Counted from the stretch's first letter, positions 17,136-26,329 are shown. The stretch: 64,000 bases of DNA from Enterocloster lavalensis (GCF_902364025.1 NZ_CABJCG010000002.1:372001-436000), one strand, 5' to 3'. The notes: generated from the letters alone by a model not told the origin. Translations and numbers: made by a program.

Positions 17136-18035
17136 ATGACAATCGTGCAGATGCAGTATTTCCAGGCAGTATGCAGATACGAGAACTTTACCAGGGCGGC
17201 GGAGGAACTTCACATTTCCCAGCCCGCCATGTCCGCGGCCATGAAGGATCTGGAGAAGGAGTGCGGGGTGCCGTTATTTGTCCGGGACAAGAATTCCCTG
17301 AGGGTGACGGACGAGGGTAAAATCCTGCTGGAGGAGGCCAATCTGGTGCTGGGGCAGTATCAGCAGATGAATCAGATTGTGCGGGATTTGGCGCTGACCC
17401 GGAATTATATGCGGGTGGGGCTCTCCACCCTCAGCGGGAACCAGGTATACCCGGAGATTCTGCTGGAATACCAGAAGCGGCGGCCAGGCGTGCAGGTGAT
17501 GTCCGTGGAGGAGTCCACGCCCCGCCAGTTTGAGATGCTGGACGCGGGATTGCTGGACGTGATCATAACCATCCGGCGCTTCGACCAGGAAGAGGAGCAG
17601 AAACGGTTTGAAAAGGTATACCATCACTGGCCTATGAAGCAGACGCGGATGTGCTTCTGCGTGGGCAGGGAAAATCCTCTGGCGGGGGAGACGTTTGTGA
17701 CTCCTGAGCAGATTGTCACCCAGCCGCTGGTGCTGCTGAAGGAAAATTTCAGCCAGACAACTCGGATCAAGCAAATGTTCCGGGAAAGCGGCCTGGACTA
17801 CCACGTACTTCACTATACCAACCAGATGTATACCGTGGAGCGGTTTGTGGAGAAGAACGTGGCTGCGGGATTCCTGCCGGAGTCGGTATCCCAGAGCAAT
17901 CCGAAGATCGTGGGGATTCCTTATCGGGAAGGCACCCGCGCGTATATTGAATTGTTCTGGAGAAAGGATCAGTTTTTGTTCCCGGTGGTGAAGGAATTTA
18001 TACGGGTGGTAAAGGAGTTGTATCCGAAAATGTGA
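17136..18035 (+). CDS. LysR family transcriptional regulator
   Basis: A 299-residue DNA-binding regulator. It has an N-terminal winged helix-turn-helix (residues 1-60, with FTRAAEELHISQPAMSAAMKDLE) and a periplasmic-binding-like effector domain (about 90-295). The start at 17136 follows GGGGGA; the GTG at 17115 would put the ribosome site inside the gene. A strong terminator follows. The next genes on this strand (sugar-acid dehydratase and SLC13-type permease) are plausible targets, though no operator was identified. Confidence 0.92.
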   Translation: MTIVQMQYFQAVCRYENFTRAAEELHISQPAMSAAMKDLEKECGVPLFVRDKNSLRVTDEGKILLEEANLVLGQYQQMNQIVRDLALTRNYMRVGLSTLSGNQVYPEILLEYQKRRPGVQVMSVEESTPRQFEMLDAGLLDVIITIRRFDQEEEQKRFEKVYHHWPMKQTRMCFCVGRENPLAGETFVTPEQIVTQPLVLLKENFSQTTRIKQMFRESGLDYHVLHYTNQMYTVERFVEKNVAAGFLPESVSQSNPKIVGIPYREGTRAYIELFWRKDQFLFPVVKEFIRVVKELYPKM

Positions 18036-18069
18036 CAGGCTGCACCTGCGGCCCATTACACCCAATATG

Positions 18070-18111
18070 AGCCGGTGAGGCGGATGAAAAAGTCCGTTTC
18101 ACCGGCTTTTT
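18070..18111 (+). terminator. intrinsic terminator of the LysR gene
   Basis: AGCCGGTGA pairs with TCACCGGCT around a nested CGGA...TCCG stem, followed by a T-run. Confidence 0.85.
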
Positions 18112-18229
18112 GCGTATAATGGAACCTGGAATGGGAACGTTGCTTTGGAGCAGAGAGCTGCCACAGAACGAAACGTCCTACGCAGAGAGGTCCCCGTCCC
18201 CGGCGACGCCTCACCACCTTCCGCCTTCC

Positions 18230-18365
18230 GCGCCTCACCGCCGCCCGCGCCTCATCGCCGCCCGCGCCTCACCGCCTACCGCGCCTCACCGCCTTCCGCG
18301 CCTCACCGCCGTCCGCGCCTCACCGCCGCCCGCGCCTCACCGCCGTCCGCGCTACCCCGCCTCCC
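18230..18365. repeat. 17-bp tandem repeat (8 units)
   Basis: Eight consecutive 17-bp units of the form GCGCCTCACCGCCNNCC run from 18230 to 18365. They differ mainly at two variable positions and the last is degenerate. The unit is not a multiple of three, so the frames through it are not genes. The remaining 18112-18552 holds no recognisable gene. Confidence 0.9.
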
Positions 18366-18552
18366 GCCCGCTCTTCTGGATAAACAAATGTTAGGATGCC
18401 AAGGTTTTTCTGATTTTACAAATCTTCTAACCAAACTATATAATCATATTACACAAAGCACCAACAAAACAGACAACATGCACAATCCAATCGGCCGATG
18501 GATGGTTCATAAAGTTTGTAAGCTGAGATGAATTGAAAATGGAGGAAACGAG

Positions 18553-19689
18553 ATGAAAATCACTGGGATCGAACCGATTCTGGCGGGAGGCAGATACCTG
18601 TTTGTGAAGGTACATACAGACGAGGGATTAGTCGGGCTGGGAGAATGCGGCGCGTGGGCGTACCAGGAGGCCACGGTCAGCGTTTTAAAGCAGATGGAGA
18701 AAATGATTGTGGGCCAGGACCCGCTGCGGACGGAATTCATCTGGAACGCACTGTCCAGAAATCTGCACTTCCGGGGTTCCGTCACCCAGTCCGCCCTGTC
18801 GGGAATCGACATTGCGCTGTGGGATTTAAAAGGAAAATATTTCCAGGTGCCCTGCTATGAGCTGATGGGCGGCAAAGTCCGGGAGAAAATTAAAATTTAC
18901 GTTAACGCCAGGGCGAGAGACGCCAAGGGGATGGCGGCGGAGGCGAAGAAGCTGGCGGATCAGGGCTTTCAGTCCATCCGGTTTTCCATCGGACACCCCA
19001 AGGATGAGAACGGGCGCTGCGGGGAGAATTTTACCAGCCTGGTGACCCGGGTGGAGGGAATCATGAAGGCGGTCCGCGAGGCGGTGGGCTGGAATGTGGA
19101 CGTGGCCATCGAGTGCCACCGGGGAATGCGACCGGCGGAGGCCATTGAGCTGGGCCGGGTGTTGAGGCCCTACCGCCCCTACTTTTACGAGGACCCCATT
19201 CCGGATAATCTGGAGGCCATGCGCCAGGTGATCCGCGGCTGCGACATCCCGGTGGCGACCGGAGAGCGCTTTATCAATCCGGCGGAGTTCGACTCCCTGA
19301 TGACCACCACCGACGTCCGCTACATCCGCCCGGACATGTGCGTAAGTGGAGGTCTCACCGCGGGCAAGAAGATCGCCGCGGAGGCGGAAGTGCGCGGGGT
19401 TTACGTCATTCCCCACAATCCGCTGGGCCCGGTATCCACTGCGGCCTGCCTGCAGCTGGACGCCTGCATTCCCAACTTCGAAGTGCAGGAATATCCCATG
19501 GCCAACGGCGTCTGCCGCCTGGATAAGGAGATGAAGACGCCCTTCCATGTGGAAAATGGATACATCAGACTGCCGGAGGGCCCGGGCCTGGGAATCGAAC
19601 TGATCGACGACATTGACACTGTATTTCCGTTCCAGGGGAGCTACGGGGGGATCAATCTCCATGAAGACGGCTCCGTGGTAGACCGGTAA
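18553..19689 (+). CDS. mandelate racemase/muconate lactonizing enzyme family dehydratase (galactonate-dehydratase-like)
   Basis: A 378-residue enolase-superfamily enzyme with an N-terminal capping domain and a C-terminal barrel. Metal ligands appear as IECH (about residue 194), YFYEDP (about 216) and VATGERF (about 240). A His in VIPHNPLGPVSTAACL (about 290) matches the general acid/base of acid-sugar dehydratases such as galactonate dehydratase. The usual Lys-x-Lys base on the second strand is replaced by an Arg-containing SIRFSIG segment. It likely dehydrates an aldonate to a 2-keto-3-deoxy acid. A permease follows after 27 bp, probably in the same operon. Confidence 0.85.
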   Translation: MKITGIEPILAGGRYLFVKVHTDEGLVGLGECGAWAYQEATVSVLKQMEKMIVGQDPLRTEFIWNALSRNLHFRGSVTQSALSGIDIALWDLKGKYFQVPCYELMGGKVREKIKIYVNARARDAKGMAAEAKKLADQGFQSIRFSIGHPKDENGRCGENFTSLVTRVEGIMKAVREAVGWNVDVAIECHRGMRPAEAIELGRVLRPYRPYFYEDPIPDNLEAMRQVIRGCDIPVATGERFINPAEFDSLMTTTDVRYIRPDMCVSGGLTAGKKIAAEAEVRGVYVIPHNPLGPVSTAACLQLDACIPNFEVQEYPMANGVCRLDKEMKTPFHVENGYIRLPEGPGLGIELIDDIDTVFPFQGSYGGINLHEDGSVVDR

Positions 19690-19716
19690 TTTCAAATATA
19701 GAGGGGGACCAATGAT

Positions 19717-21012
19717 ATGACACCACAAATTACCATCGTTTTGATCATATTTCTGCTGTTTATTGCCCTGATTCTGTCGGGCAAGGTTAAAATCCACGTC
19801 GCGGCCATGATGATTCCCATTGCGCTGGAAATCACGGGGGTACTGGATTTCAAGGCGGCCTGGGGCGGCATGCTCAACAGCTCCATCGTGATGATGGCCG
19901 CCATGTTCGTGGTAGGCGCTGCCGTAGGCAAGACCAGCATCGTGAGCCGGCTCAGCAAGACGCTGATCAGAGGCGAATCCTCGGATTTCAAGATCATGCT
20001 GGGCATCTCGGTTCCGATCATTTTACTCAGCTGCGTGGTCAACGCCACCGCTATTATGACCATCATGATTCCCATGATCGTGGGTATCTGTGCGGAGCAG
20101 AAGAGGCCGCTCAGCAAATTTGTGTTCGCCTCCGCCTGCCTGGCGCAGCTGTGGGCCGGATTTATTCCCATTGGCGGTAATGCGGGCGGCTACCTGGCTC
20201 AGAACACCATCGTGGAGAATCTGGGCGGAACCGGAACATTTACATATTTTACCAATATGGTCGTCAAGGCTCCGGCAATTATCTTCCTGACTCCGGTGAT
20301 CATCTGGCTGACCGTGAAAATGGCACCGGATCTGGGCAATGTGCCCACCGCGGCAGAGGCGAACGCTTCCACGCCGGGAGCCGGCAAGAACCGGGGCGGC
20401 GGCATGACGCCGGGCCAGGAGAAACTGACCGCAGTTATTTTCGGGGCTACGATTCTGGGTATCATGACCTGCGCGATCCTTAAAATCAATACCTGGTATC
20501 CGGCCTGCGTGGGCGCTATGGTTCTGGTTCTGAGCGGCGTCATCAATGACCGCGAGGCCATCAAGGCCATGAGCAACCCAGTTATCTTCATCACCATCGG
20601 CACCATGCCGCTGTCCACGGCCCTTAAGACCACCGGAGCGGACGTGCTGCTGGCGGACACCTTTAACAATCTGACCGGCAACATGAGTCCCTTTATGACC
20701 ATGGTTTCCATGTACATCGTCTGCTTCGTGCTGACCCAGTTTGTGACCAACTCTGCGGTAAACAACGCCTTCAAGACCCTGGCGGCCCTGATCTGCGTGC
20801 AGAACGGATTCGACGCCCGCGCCCTGATGCTTTCCTGCCAGGAGGGCTCCAGCAACTGCTACCTGACCCCCATGGCGGCTCCGGCCATGACCATGGCCTA
20901 CGAGGCGGGCGGCTACAAGATGAAGGATTACCTGAAAATGGGATTTGTGCTCTGTATTATACGGTTTATCCTGTTTGTGGTGTATGTGCCGTTTGTGTTT
21001 CCGCTACAGTAA
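19717..21012 (+). CDS. SLC13/ArsB-NhaD type permease
   Basis: A 431-residue membrane protein of the ion-transporter superfamily (SLC13/DASS, CitM-like). About eleven hydrophobic segments occur in two inverted halves, with re-entrant-loop-like sequences VVNATAIMTIMIPMIVG (about residue 107) and FVTNSAVNNAFKTLAAL (about 343). It probably imports an organic anion, most simply the substrate of the dehydratase encoded just upstream. GAGGGGG precedes the ATG. Confidence 0.85.
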   Translation: MTPQITIVLIIFLLFIALILSGKVKIHVAAMMIPIALEITGVLDFKAAWGGMLNSSIVMMAAMFVVGAAVGKTSIVSRLSKTLIRGESSDFKIMLGISVPIILLSCVVNATAIMTIMIPMIVGICAEQKRPLSKFVFASACLAQLWAGFIPIGGNAGGYLAQNTIVENLGGTGTFTYFTNMVVKAPAIIFLTPVIIWLTVKMAPDLGNVPTAAEANASTPGAGKNRGGGMTPGQEKLTAVIFGATILGIMTCAILKINTWYPACVGAMVLVLSGVINDREAIKAMSNPVIFITIGTMPLSTALKTTGADVLLADTFNNLTGNMSPFMTMVSMYIVCFVLTQFVTNSAVNNAFKTLAALICVQNGFDARALMLSCQEGSSNCYLTPMAAPAMTMAYEAGGYKMKDYLKMGFVLCIIRFILFVVYVPFVFPLQ

Positions 21013-21162
21013 ATCTGAAAAAATGTACGGAAAATGGGCCTGTCCCGCAGGATAACTGAATCACATATGTTCCAACCAAACCGGCAGGGGATAAGCGGCT
21101 TTATCCTTTGCCGGTTTGCTTTACATTCTCTTTCATATATCTTACGAATTCCACCGCCCCAT

Positions 21163-21216
21163 TGACAATATCGATATACGATAATATACTGAGATCACAA
21201 ATATCGATATTCGATA
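21163..21216 (+). promoter_or_regulatory. promoter with twin operators of the PadR-DUF2812 pair
   Basis: TTGACA (21163-21168), a 16-bp spacer and TATACT (21185-21190) form a promoter. A 16-bp sequence, ATATCGATATWCGATA, occurs twice, at 21168-21183 (within the spacer) and 21201-21216 (after the -10), with starts 33 bp apart. The placement suits repression, probably by the PadR product itself. Confidence 0.7.
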
Positions 21217-21233
21217 CATGGAGGTGGGCGATT

Positions 21234-21560
21234 ATGCCGAGGGCAAAATTTCAGACGCTCACGGAGCAGATGTTTTACATTCTGCTCTGCCTTTACAAAG
21301 AGTGCTGCGGCATGGACATTATGGAGAAGGTGACGCAGATAACAGGCGGTCGGGTCAGCGTGGGTCCCGGAACCCTGTACAATCTGCTGGAAAATTTTTT
21401 GGAGGCGGGCATGATCCGGGAGACGAGGGCTGAAGGGCGCAAGCGCAGTTACGTGATTACGGAGGCCGGGAAGAAGGCGCTGCGGGATGAGCAGCAGCGG
21501 CTTTTGACCCTGACATCGGACTATGAGCATTTTGCGGGACAAGGAGGAGACGGCTTATGA
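21234..21560 (+). CDS. PadR family transcriptional regulator
   Basis: A 108-residue winged-helix regulator of the small PadR class. It has the wing-region signature VGPGTLYNLLENFLEAGMI (about residues 41-59) and RKRSYVITEAGKKAL (about 68-82). The start at 21234 has GGAGG nine bases upstream; an extended frame begins inside the promoter. Its stop overlaps the next gene by 4 bp (ATGA). PadR genes paired with DUF2812 membrane proteins are a recurrent clostridial arrangement, usually read as regulator plus membrane effector. Confidence 0.9.
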   Translation: MPRAKFQTLTEQMFYILLCLYKECCGMDIMEKVTQITGGRVSVGPGTLYNLLENFLEAGMIRETRAEGRKRSYVITEAGKKALRDEQQRLLTLTSDYEHFAGQGGDGL

Positions 21561-22948
21561 AAAATACCATGCGGCGGATGGAGAATATCACGTTTTATGA
21601 TCCGGCGGGAATTGCGCGGCATCTGGAAAAGATGGCCGCCCGGGGCTGGATGCTGGAGAGCTGCTCGAATTTCACCTGGCGCTACCGGCGGATTTCCCCG
21701 GCTGAGCTGCATTTTGCAGTCACCTATTTTCCGCAGGCCTCTGATTTCGACCCGGAGCCGTCCGAGCAGCAGCGCACCTTCCGGGAGTTCTGTGAAATGG
21801 CGGGGTGGAAGCACGTTGTATCCTGGGCGCAGATGCAGATCTTTGTGAATGAGCGGGAAAATCCGGTTCCCATGGAAACGGACGCCCTGGTGCAGGTGCA
21901 GACCATCCACAAGGCCATGAAAAAGAACTACCTGCCGTCCCAGCTGCTTCTGTTGGCGGTTTCGCTGCTCAACGCAGGCCTATTGATCCATACTCTGATT
22001 ACCAATCCCCTTTACGTTCTCAGCAGCAACTCAAGCTTATTTACCGGCAGCTGCTGGACGCTTATGCTGGTTCTGTGCGGCGCGGAAATCTGGGCGTATT
22101 ACCACTGGTATCACCGTGCGAAAAAGGCCGCGGAGCAAAACGGGGAGTTTTTGGAAACCCGCAGATATCGGGGCTTCAAATGGGTGATCCTGATCCTTAT
22201 GCTGTGCGCCCTGGTTTTCTGGATGCTGTCCATGGCGGGTGGGAGACAGCGGATGATCGGAATTGCCGCGCTGCTGTATATGGCGGTTCTGATGGTCTTG
22301 GTCAACGGTGTGAAAATGCTGCTGAAGCACAAAAAGGTGCGGGCGGGGATCAACCGCACCGTGACAATCGCCTCCTGCTTTGTGCTGTCCTTTGCCCTAA
22401 TGGGCGGTCTCACCTATTTCGTGACCCGGTTCGTGGGAAGCGGAAGGACGGAGAAGGAGCCTGCGGGCGCCTATGAATTTCACGGCCAGACCTGGTATCT
22501 GTATGACGATCCGCTGCCGCTGACCATAGAGGACATGATGGAGACGGACAGCAGCGGTTACTCCCGGGAGTGGACGGAGCGCAGCTCTGTTTTTCTGTCC
22601 CAGTATGAAGCGAGACAGCGGGGAAAGCTGGGGGAGAAACATCTGACGGATTTAGAGTACACCATCACCAAAGTCAAGGTGCCGGCTATTTTTGACCTCT
22701 GCCGGGATAGCCTGATGGAGCGCTACGCAGACCGGCGCGGACCGGAGGAGTTCAGGGACTATTACCGCTATGAACCCCAGGATCCAGCGCTGTGGGGCGC
22801 CAACGAGGTTTACCGCCGGTACAGCGGCGACATCGCCCTGGACAGCTACCTTGTGTGCTGGGGGGAGAAGATTGTGGAGATTACATTTTACTGGGAGGCA
22901 AACGCCGGGCAGATTGAGATTGCGGCGGAGAAACTGAGAGACGTGTGA
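21557..22948 (+). CDS. DUF2812 domain membrane protein
   Basis: A 463-residue protein. Residues about 10-110 form the DUF2812 domain (YDPAGIARHLEKMAARGWMLE and FREFCEMAGWKHV are typical). Several transmembrane segments follow (about 125-145, 155-180, 212-235, 240-256 and 268-290) and then a soluble C-terminal domain of about 165 residues. The function of DUF2812 is unknown. The overlap with padR implies coupled expression, and the regulator may respond to stress on the membrane. Confidence 0.85.
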   Translation: MKNTMRRMENITFYDPAGIARHLEKMAARGWMLESCSNFTWRYRRISPAELHFAVTYFPQASDFDPEPSEQQRTFREFCEMAGWKHVVSWAQMQIFVNERENPVPMETDALVQVQTIHKAMKKNYLPSQLLLLAVSLLNAGLLIHTLITNPLYVLSSNSSLFTGSCWTLMLVLCGAEIWAYYHWYHRAKKAAEQNGEFLETRRYRGFKWVILILMLCALVFWMLSMAGGRQRMIGIAALLYMAVLMVLVNGVKMLLKHKKVRAGINRTVTIASCFVLSFALMGGLTYFVTRFVGSGRTEKEPAGAYEFHGQTWYLYDDPLPLTIEDMMETDSSGYSREWTERSSVFLSQYEARQRGKLGEKHLTDLEYTITKVKVPAIFDLCRDSLMERYADRRGPEEFRDYYRYEPQDPALWGANEVYRRYSGDIALDSYLVCWGEKIVEITFYWEANAGQIEIAAEKLRDV

Positions 22949-23017
22949 GAGGAGGAGCGTTGACCGCGCCCCTCCTCACCAATTTGGCGGTCCTGACATT
23001 TGGCCGGGCCGCCTGTA
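22949..23017. terminator. terminator region between convergent DUF2812 and dehydratase genes
   Basis: GAGGAG pairs with CTCCTC early in the spacer. A GGCGG...CCGCC hairpin followed by a T-rich TGTATTTTTCTT lies near 22984-23017. Confidence 0.55.
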
Positions 23018-23023
23018 TTTTTC

Positions 23024-24808
23024 TTAATCCATATACGCGCCCTTCATAGCGCTGACCGCGTGCTGGGCGAAGAGCTTTAAAATGCCCTTTGTATACTTGC
23101 TTTCAAATCCCTTCCAGTGCTTCCGGCGCTCGGCAAGAATCGTCTCCATCTCCTCCGGCGTCTTTTCCTGGCCCTTTACCCCCACGATATTCAGGGAGCG
23201 CTGTTCCAGATTCAGTTCAATCAGATCCCCTTCCTCAACAAGAGCGATGGGGCCGCCCGCGGCCGCCTCCGGGGATACATGGCCGATCACCGGGCCGCGG
23301 GACGCGCCGGAGAACCGGCCGTCTGTGATCAGGGCCACGCTGGCAGCCAGCACGGGATCCGAACAGATGGCTTCGCCGGTATAGAACATTTCCGGCATGC
23401 CGCTGCCTCTGGGACCCTCATAGCGGATAAAGACCGCGTCTCCCGGCTTGACCTTGCCGTGAAGGATCGCGTCAATCGCCTCCTCCTCGCTGTCAAATGG
23501 ACGGGCGTTCAGACGGCTGTTGAACATGGCGGGCGGGCAGGCCGTGTGTTTAATCACGGAGCCTTCCGGCGCCAGATTGCCCTTTAAAATGGCAATGCTG
23601 CCGTTGGTGCCGATGGCATGGTCGAAATCACGGATAATGTCCGTTCTCTTGATTTCCCTGTGGATGGCCTGGCTCTTGCTTCTGAGTATCTCATCGCAGT
23701 GCTCATAGTAGCCGGTTTTCTTCAAATCCTCCAGATTCTCGCCCAGCGTTTTGCCCGTGACGGTCATCACGTCCAGATGGAGCATATCTTTGATCTCCTC
23801 CATCACCCTGGGAACGCCTCCCGCGTAGTAGAAATACTGGGCGGGCCAGTCGCCTGCGGGGCGGATATTGAGCAGATAATGGGCGCCACGGTGAAGCCGG
23901 TCGAATGTGTCCGCGTCAATCTCTATTCCGAACTCATGGGCAATGGCTGGAATATGCATCACCGCGTTGGTGGATCCCGAGATGGCGGCGTGGACCATAA
24001 TGGCGTTTTCAAAGCTCTTTAATGTGACGATATCCGCCGCAGTAATTCCTTTTTTTACCAACTCCAGCAGCTGTTTCCCGGCCTCGTAGGCCGCCTTCTG
24101 CAGTTCCGGCGCAGTGGCGGGCATCAGAGCGGTTCCGGGCAGCATTAATCCCAGGGACTCCGCCATCACCTGCATGGTGGAGGCGGTGCCCATGAAGGAA
24201 CAGGCGCCGCAGCTCGGGCAGGCGTGCTGCTTATAATAGGTCAGCTGTTCGGCGGGAATCTCGCTGCGCTCATACTGGGCGCTGAATTTGCCGATCTGCT
24301 CCAGGGTCAGCAGCTCATTGATGGCGCAACCCGGGTCGTCCTCGGTGTATTCGGGAGGCAGGGCAAATGCTTCCATCACCCCTCCGGTCACCATAATCGC
24401 GCTCATTTCCTTTAAGCGTCCAATGCTCATCAGCATGGCGGGCATGGCCTTGTCGCAGCTGGCGATAAACACGCCGCCGTCAAAGGTAGTGGCGTTGGCC
24501 TGCACCTCCACCAGGTTTACAATGGCGTCCCTGTGGGCCAGGGAATAGTTGATGCCGTCGTGCCCCTGCCCCATTCCGTCGCACATGTCGGTGGCGAAAT
24601 ACCGGGCGGCCTTTCCGCCGTTTTCGTCAACGCCTCTCACCGCTTCCTCCACAAACCGGTTCAGGTGGCTGGATCCCGGATGGCTGTTGCCATAGGTGCT
24701 TTCAATCAGTATCTGCGGTTTCTCGAGATCATCCAGTTTCCATCCCATTCCCAGGCGCAGCGGATCCATTTCCGGCGCCAGTTCACGGATTTTCTGACTT
24801 CTCAGCAT
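23024..24808 (-). CDS. IlvD/Edd family dehydratase (sugar-acid or dihydroxy-acid dehydratase)
   Basis: A 594-residue Fe-S dehydratase of the IlvD/Edd superfamily. Likely cluster and active-site cysteines lie in DMCDGMGQGHDG (about residue 70), ASCDKAMPAM (about 116) and HACPSCGACSFMGTA (about 190). The C-terminal domain has the DGRFSGASRGP signature (about 515). The start at 24808 follows AGGAGAAAG. The neighbouring mannonate-dehydratase-like gene, TRAP importer and GntR regulator argue for a sugar-acid dehydratase rather than valine/isoleucine synthesis. It is second in a minus-strand operon, 23 bp after the ManD-like gene. Confidence 0.87.
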   Translation of the reverse strand: MLRSQKIRELAPEMDPLRLGMGWKLDDLEKPQILIESTYGNSHPGSSHLNRFVEEAVRGVDENGGKAARYFATDMCDGMGQGHDGINYSLAHRDAIVNLVEVQANATTFDGGVFIASCDKAMPAMLMSIGRLKEMSAIMVTGGVMEAFALPPEYTEDDPGCAINELLTLEQIGKFSAQYERSEIPAEQLTYYKQHACPSCGACSFMGTASTMQVMAESLGLMLPGTALMPATAPELQKAAYEAGKQLLELVKKGITAADIVTLKSFENAIMVHAAISGSTNAVMHIPAIAHEFGIEIDADTFDRLHRGAHYLLNIRPAGDWPAQYFYYAGGVPRVMEEIKDMLHLDVMTVTGKTLGENLEDLKKTGYYEHCDEILRSKSQAIHREIKRTDIIRDFDHAIGTNGSIAILKGNLAPEGSVIKHTACPPAMFNSRLNARPFDSEEEAIDAILHGKVKPGDAVFIRYEGPRGSGMPEMFYTGEAICSDPVLAASVALITDGRFSGASRGPVIGHVSPEAAAGGPIALVEEGDLIELNLEQRSLNIVGVKGQEKTPEEMETILAERRKHWKGFESKYTKGILKLFAQHAVSAMKGAYMD

Positions 24809-24831
24809 AATTCTTTCTCCTCGTGATTTGT

Positions 24832-26079
24832 TTATGGTGTCTGCAGCGAACCGTCCTGGTTGCGTGTCTGCGTCCATGTGGGAACATCCACGCGGCAGGG
24901 GTATTTGGCCGCCGCCTCCTCATTGATATCAACCCCCAGCCCCGGCCGTTCGCTGGCGTACACAAAGCCGTCGCCGCCGTACTCCGGTGTTCCGGTAAAT
25001 ACCTCCTCCAGAGCGCCTTCGTGATACTCTCCCGCGGCCAGGAATCCGGCTATGTTGCCAATACTCCACTCCTGAAGGCCAAAATTGGGCGAGGCCAGGT
25101 CCAGGTGGATGTTGGCGGCTTTGGCAACGGGCGACATGTCGCTGGGGCCGTGCCAGCAGGTCCTGACGCCGCAGGGCTCCGCAAAGGCGGCCATACGCCG
25201 GGCGGGCGTGATCCCGCCGATATCTGAAATATGGGCCCGGACAAAGTCAACGCTGTGCTCCACCACCGATGTCCGCCACTCGTTGTCATTGACATACAGC
25301 TCGCCCAGGGCAAGGGGTGTTGCGCAGTAATTGTGAATCTCCCGCAGCCATCCCACCTGTTCCGGCGCGACCACATCTTCGATAAAGAATAAATGATAAG
25401 GGTCTAAGGCGCGGCAGAACTCCCGGGCTTTAGAAGGATGGATCCGCTCATGGACGTCATGGACAAATTCAATTTCCTCCCCGTACCGGACGCGGAGCTG
25501 TTCAAACATTGCGACCGTCTGCCTCATATACCCGTTGCTGTCAATGTATACGCCGGGCTGTCCGCCTTTAGCCGCCCCCGCGGGCGCGGACTCATAACCA
25601 TTCCCGCCATAGCAGTTGATCTGGCACCGTATGTGCTTAAAACCCTGTTCGATCCAACGGTCGATCTGTTCGCAGAGCTCGGGAAGATCCCGGCCATCCG
25701 CGTGAGTGTAAACCGGAACGCCCGCCCGGACCTTTCCGCCGAACAGGTCGTAAACCGGCATGTCCGCCATCTTGCCCTTGATATCCCAGAGGGCCATATC
25801 AATACCGGATATGGCGTTATTCTCAATCGGCCCGCTTCTCCAGTAACCGTTCTGGTGCATCAGCTGCCATAAATCCGTGATCCCCTGAACCGGGCGTCCG
25901 ATCAGAAGCGGTTTCAGGTATGTTTCAATTAAATGCTGTACCGTCGCGTACCGGTAGCAAAATGTGGAACAGCCGATCCCATATAAACCGGGTTCGGACG
26001 TCTCGATTTTAACCACCAGGAGGTTAATTCCATCGGGAGCCGTGGCAATCGTACGCACATCCCTGATTATTATAGCCAT
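24832..26079 (-). CDS. mannonate dehydratase / RspA-type enolase-superfamily enzyme
   Basis: A 415-residue ManD/RspA-like member of the enolase superfamily. Metal ligands are suggested by EFVHDVHERI (about residue 210), FFIEDV (about 236) and LALGELY (about 262). The family hallmark WHGPSDMSPVAKAANIHLD is near 312, and FGLQEWS near 340. Members dehydrate D-mannonate or D-gluconate, or have very low activity, so the exact substrate is open. The start at 26079 is set by AAGGAGG. It is divergent from the TRAP genes; an operator-like repeat lies about 40 bp upstream. Confidence 0.86.
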   Translation of the reverse strand: MAIIIRDVRTIATAPDGINLLVVKIETSEPGLYGIGCSTFCYRYATVQHLIETYLKPLLIGRPVQGITDLWQLMHQNGYWRSGPIENNAISGIDMALWDIKGKMADMPVYDLFGGKVRAGVPVYTHADGRDLPELCEQIDRWIEQGFKHIRCQINCYGGNGYESAPAGAAKGGQPGVYIDSNGYMRQTVAMFEQLRVRYGEEIEFVHDVHERIHPSKAREFCRALDPYHLFFIEDVVAPEQVGWLREIHNYCATPLALGELYVNDNEWRTSVVEHSVDFVRAHISDIGGITPARRMAAFAEPCGVRTCWHGPSDMSPVAKAANIHLDLASPNFGLQEWSIGNIAGFLAAGEYHEGALEEVFTGTPEYGGDGFVYASERPGLGVDINEEAAAKYPCRVDVPTWTQTRNQDGSLQTP

Positions 26080-26116
26080 TCGCATCCTCCTTATATCATC
26101 GTGGATTTCTGTTTTT

Positions 26117-26136
26117 ATAGTTGTAATACAAGTTGA
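26117..26136. promoter_or_regulatory. operator-like repeat, copy 1
   Basis: A 20-bp sequence with the palindromic core TTGTAATACAA, upstream of the ManD-like gene. It is identical to the copy at 26310-26329. The core fits the TNGTA-N-TACNA pattern of FadR-subfamily GntR regulators. Confidence 0.65.
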
Positions 26137-26275
26137 AGTTAAGGTAATAGTAATCACTAAAAAACAAAAAGTCAATCATAACCTATATTTTCCGAACAAA
26201 TTTGTGCAAAATAACATGTTTGGATATTAAAACAAGTTAATTTTCACAAAGTGCACAAAAATAGGCCTAAAATTG

Positions 26276-26304
26276 TTGACAACACTATGCAAAACATGTA
26301 ATAA
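26276..26304 (+). promoter_or_regulatory. promoter of the TRAP operon
   Basis: TTGACA (26276-26281), a 17-bp spacer and TAATAA (26299-26304) preceded by TG. The second operator-like repeat starts 6 bp downstream, where a bound repressor would block initiation. Confidence 0.65.
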
Positions 26305-26309
26305 TGCTA

Positions 26310-26329
26310 ATAGTTGTAATACAAGTTGA
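26310..26329. promoter_or_regulatory. operator-like repeat, copy 2
   Basis: Exact copy of the sequence at 26117-26136, over the expected start of transcription of dctP. The likely binder is the GntR/FCD regulator encoded at 29511-30197. Confidence 0.65.

Noticed and set aside
18230..18365. CRISPR array
   Set aside because: The units are contiguous 17-mers without spacers and no cas genes are nearby.
18145..18531. Open frames rich in Pro, Arg and Ala
   Set aside because: They are translations of the 17-bp tandem repeat, which shifts frame at every unit.
21108..21233. N-terminal extension of the PadR gene
   Set aside because: It would place the promoter and operators inside the coding region. 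The ATG at 21234 has a proper ribosome site.
23024..24808. Assignment as biosynthetic ilvD
   Set aside because: Gene context is sugar-acid catabolism with no branched-chain amino acid genes, so only the IlvD/Edd family is claimed.
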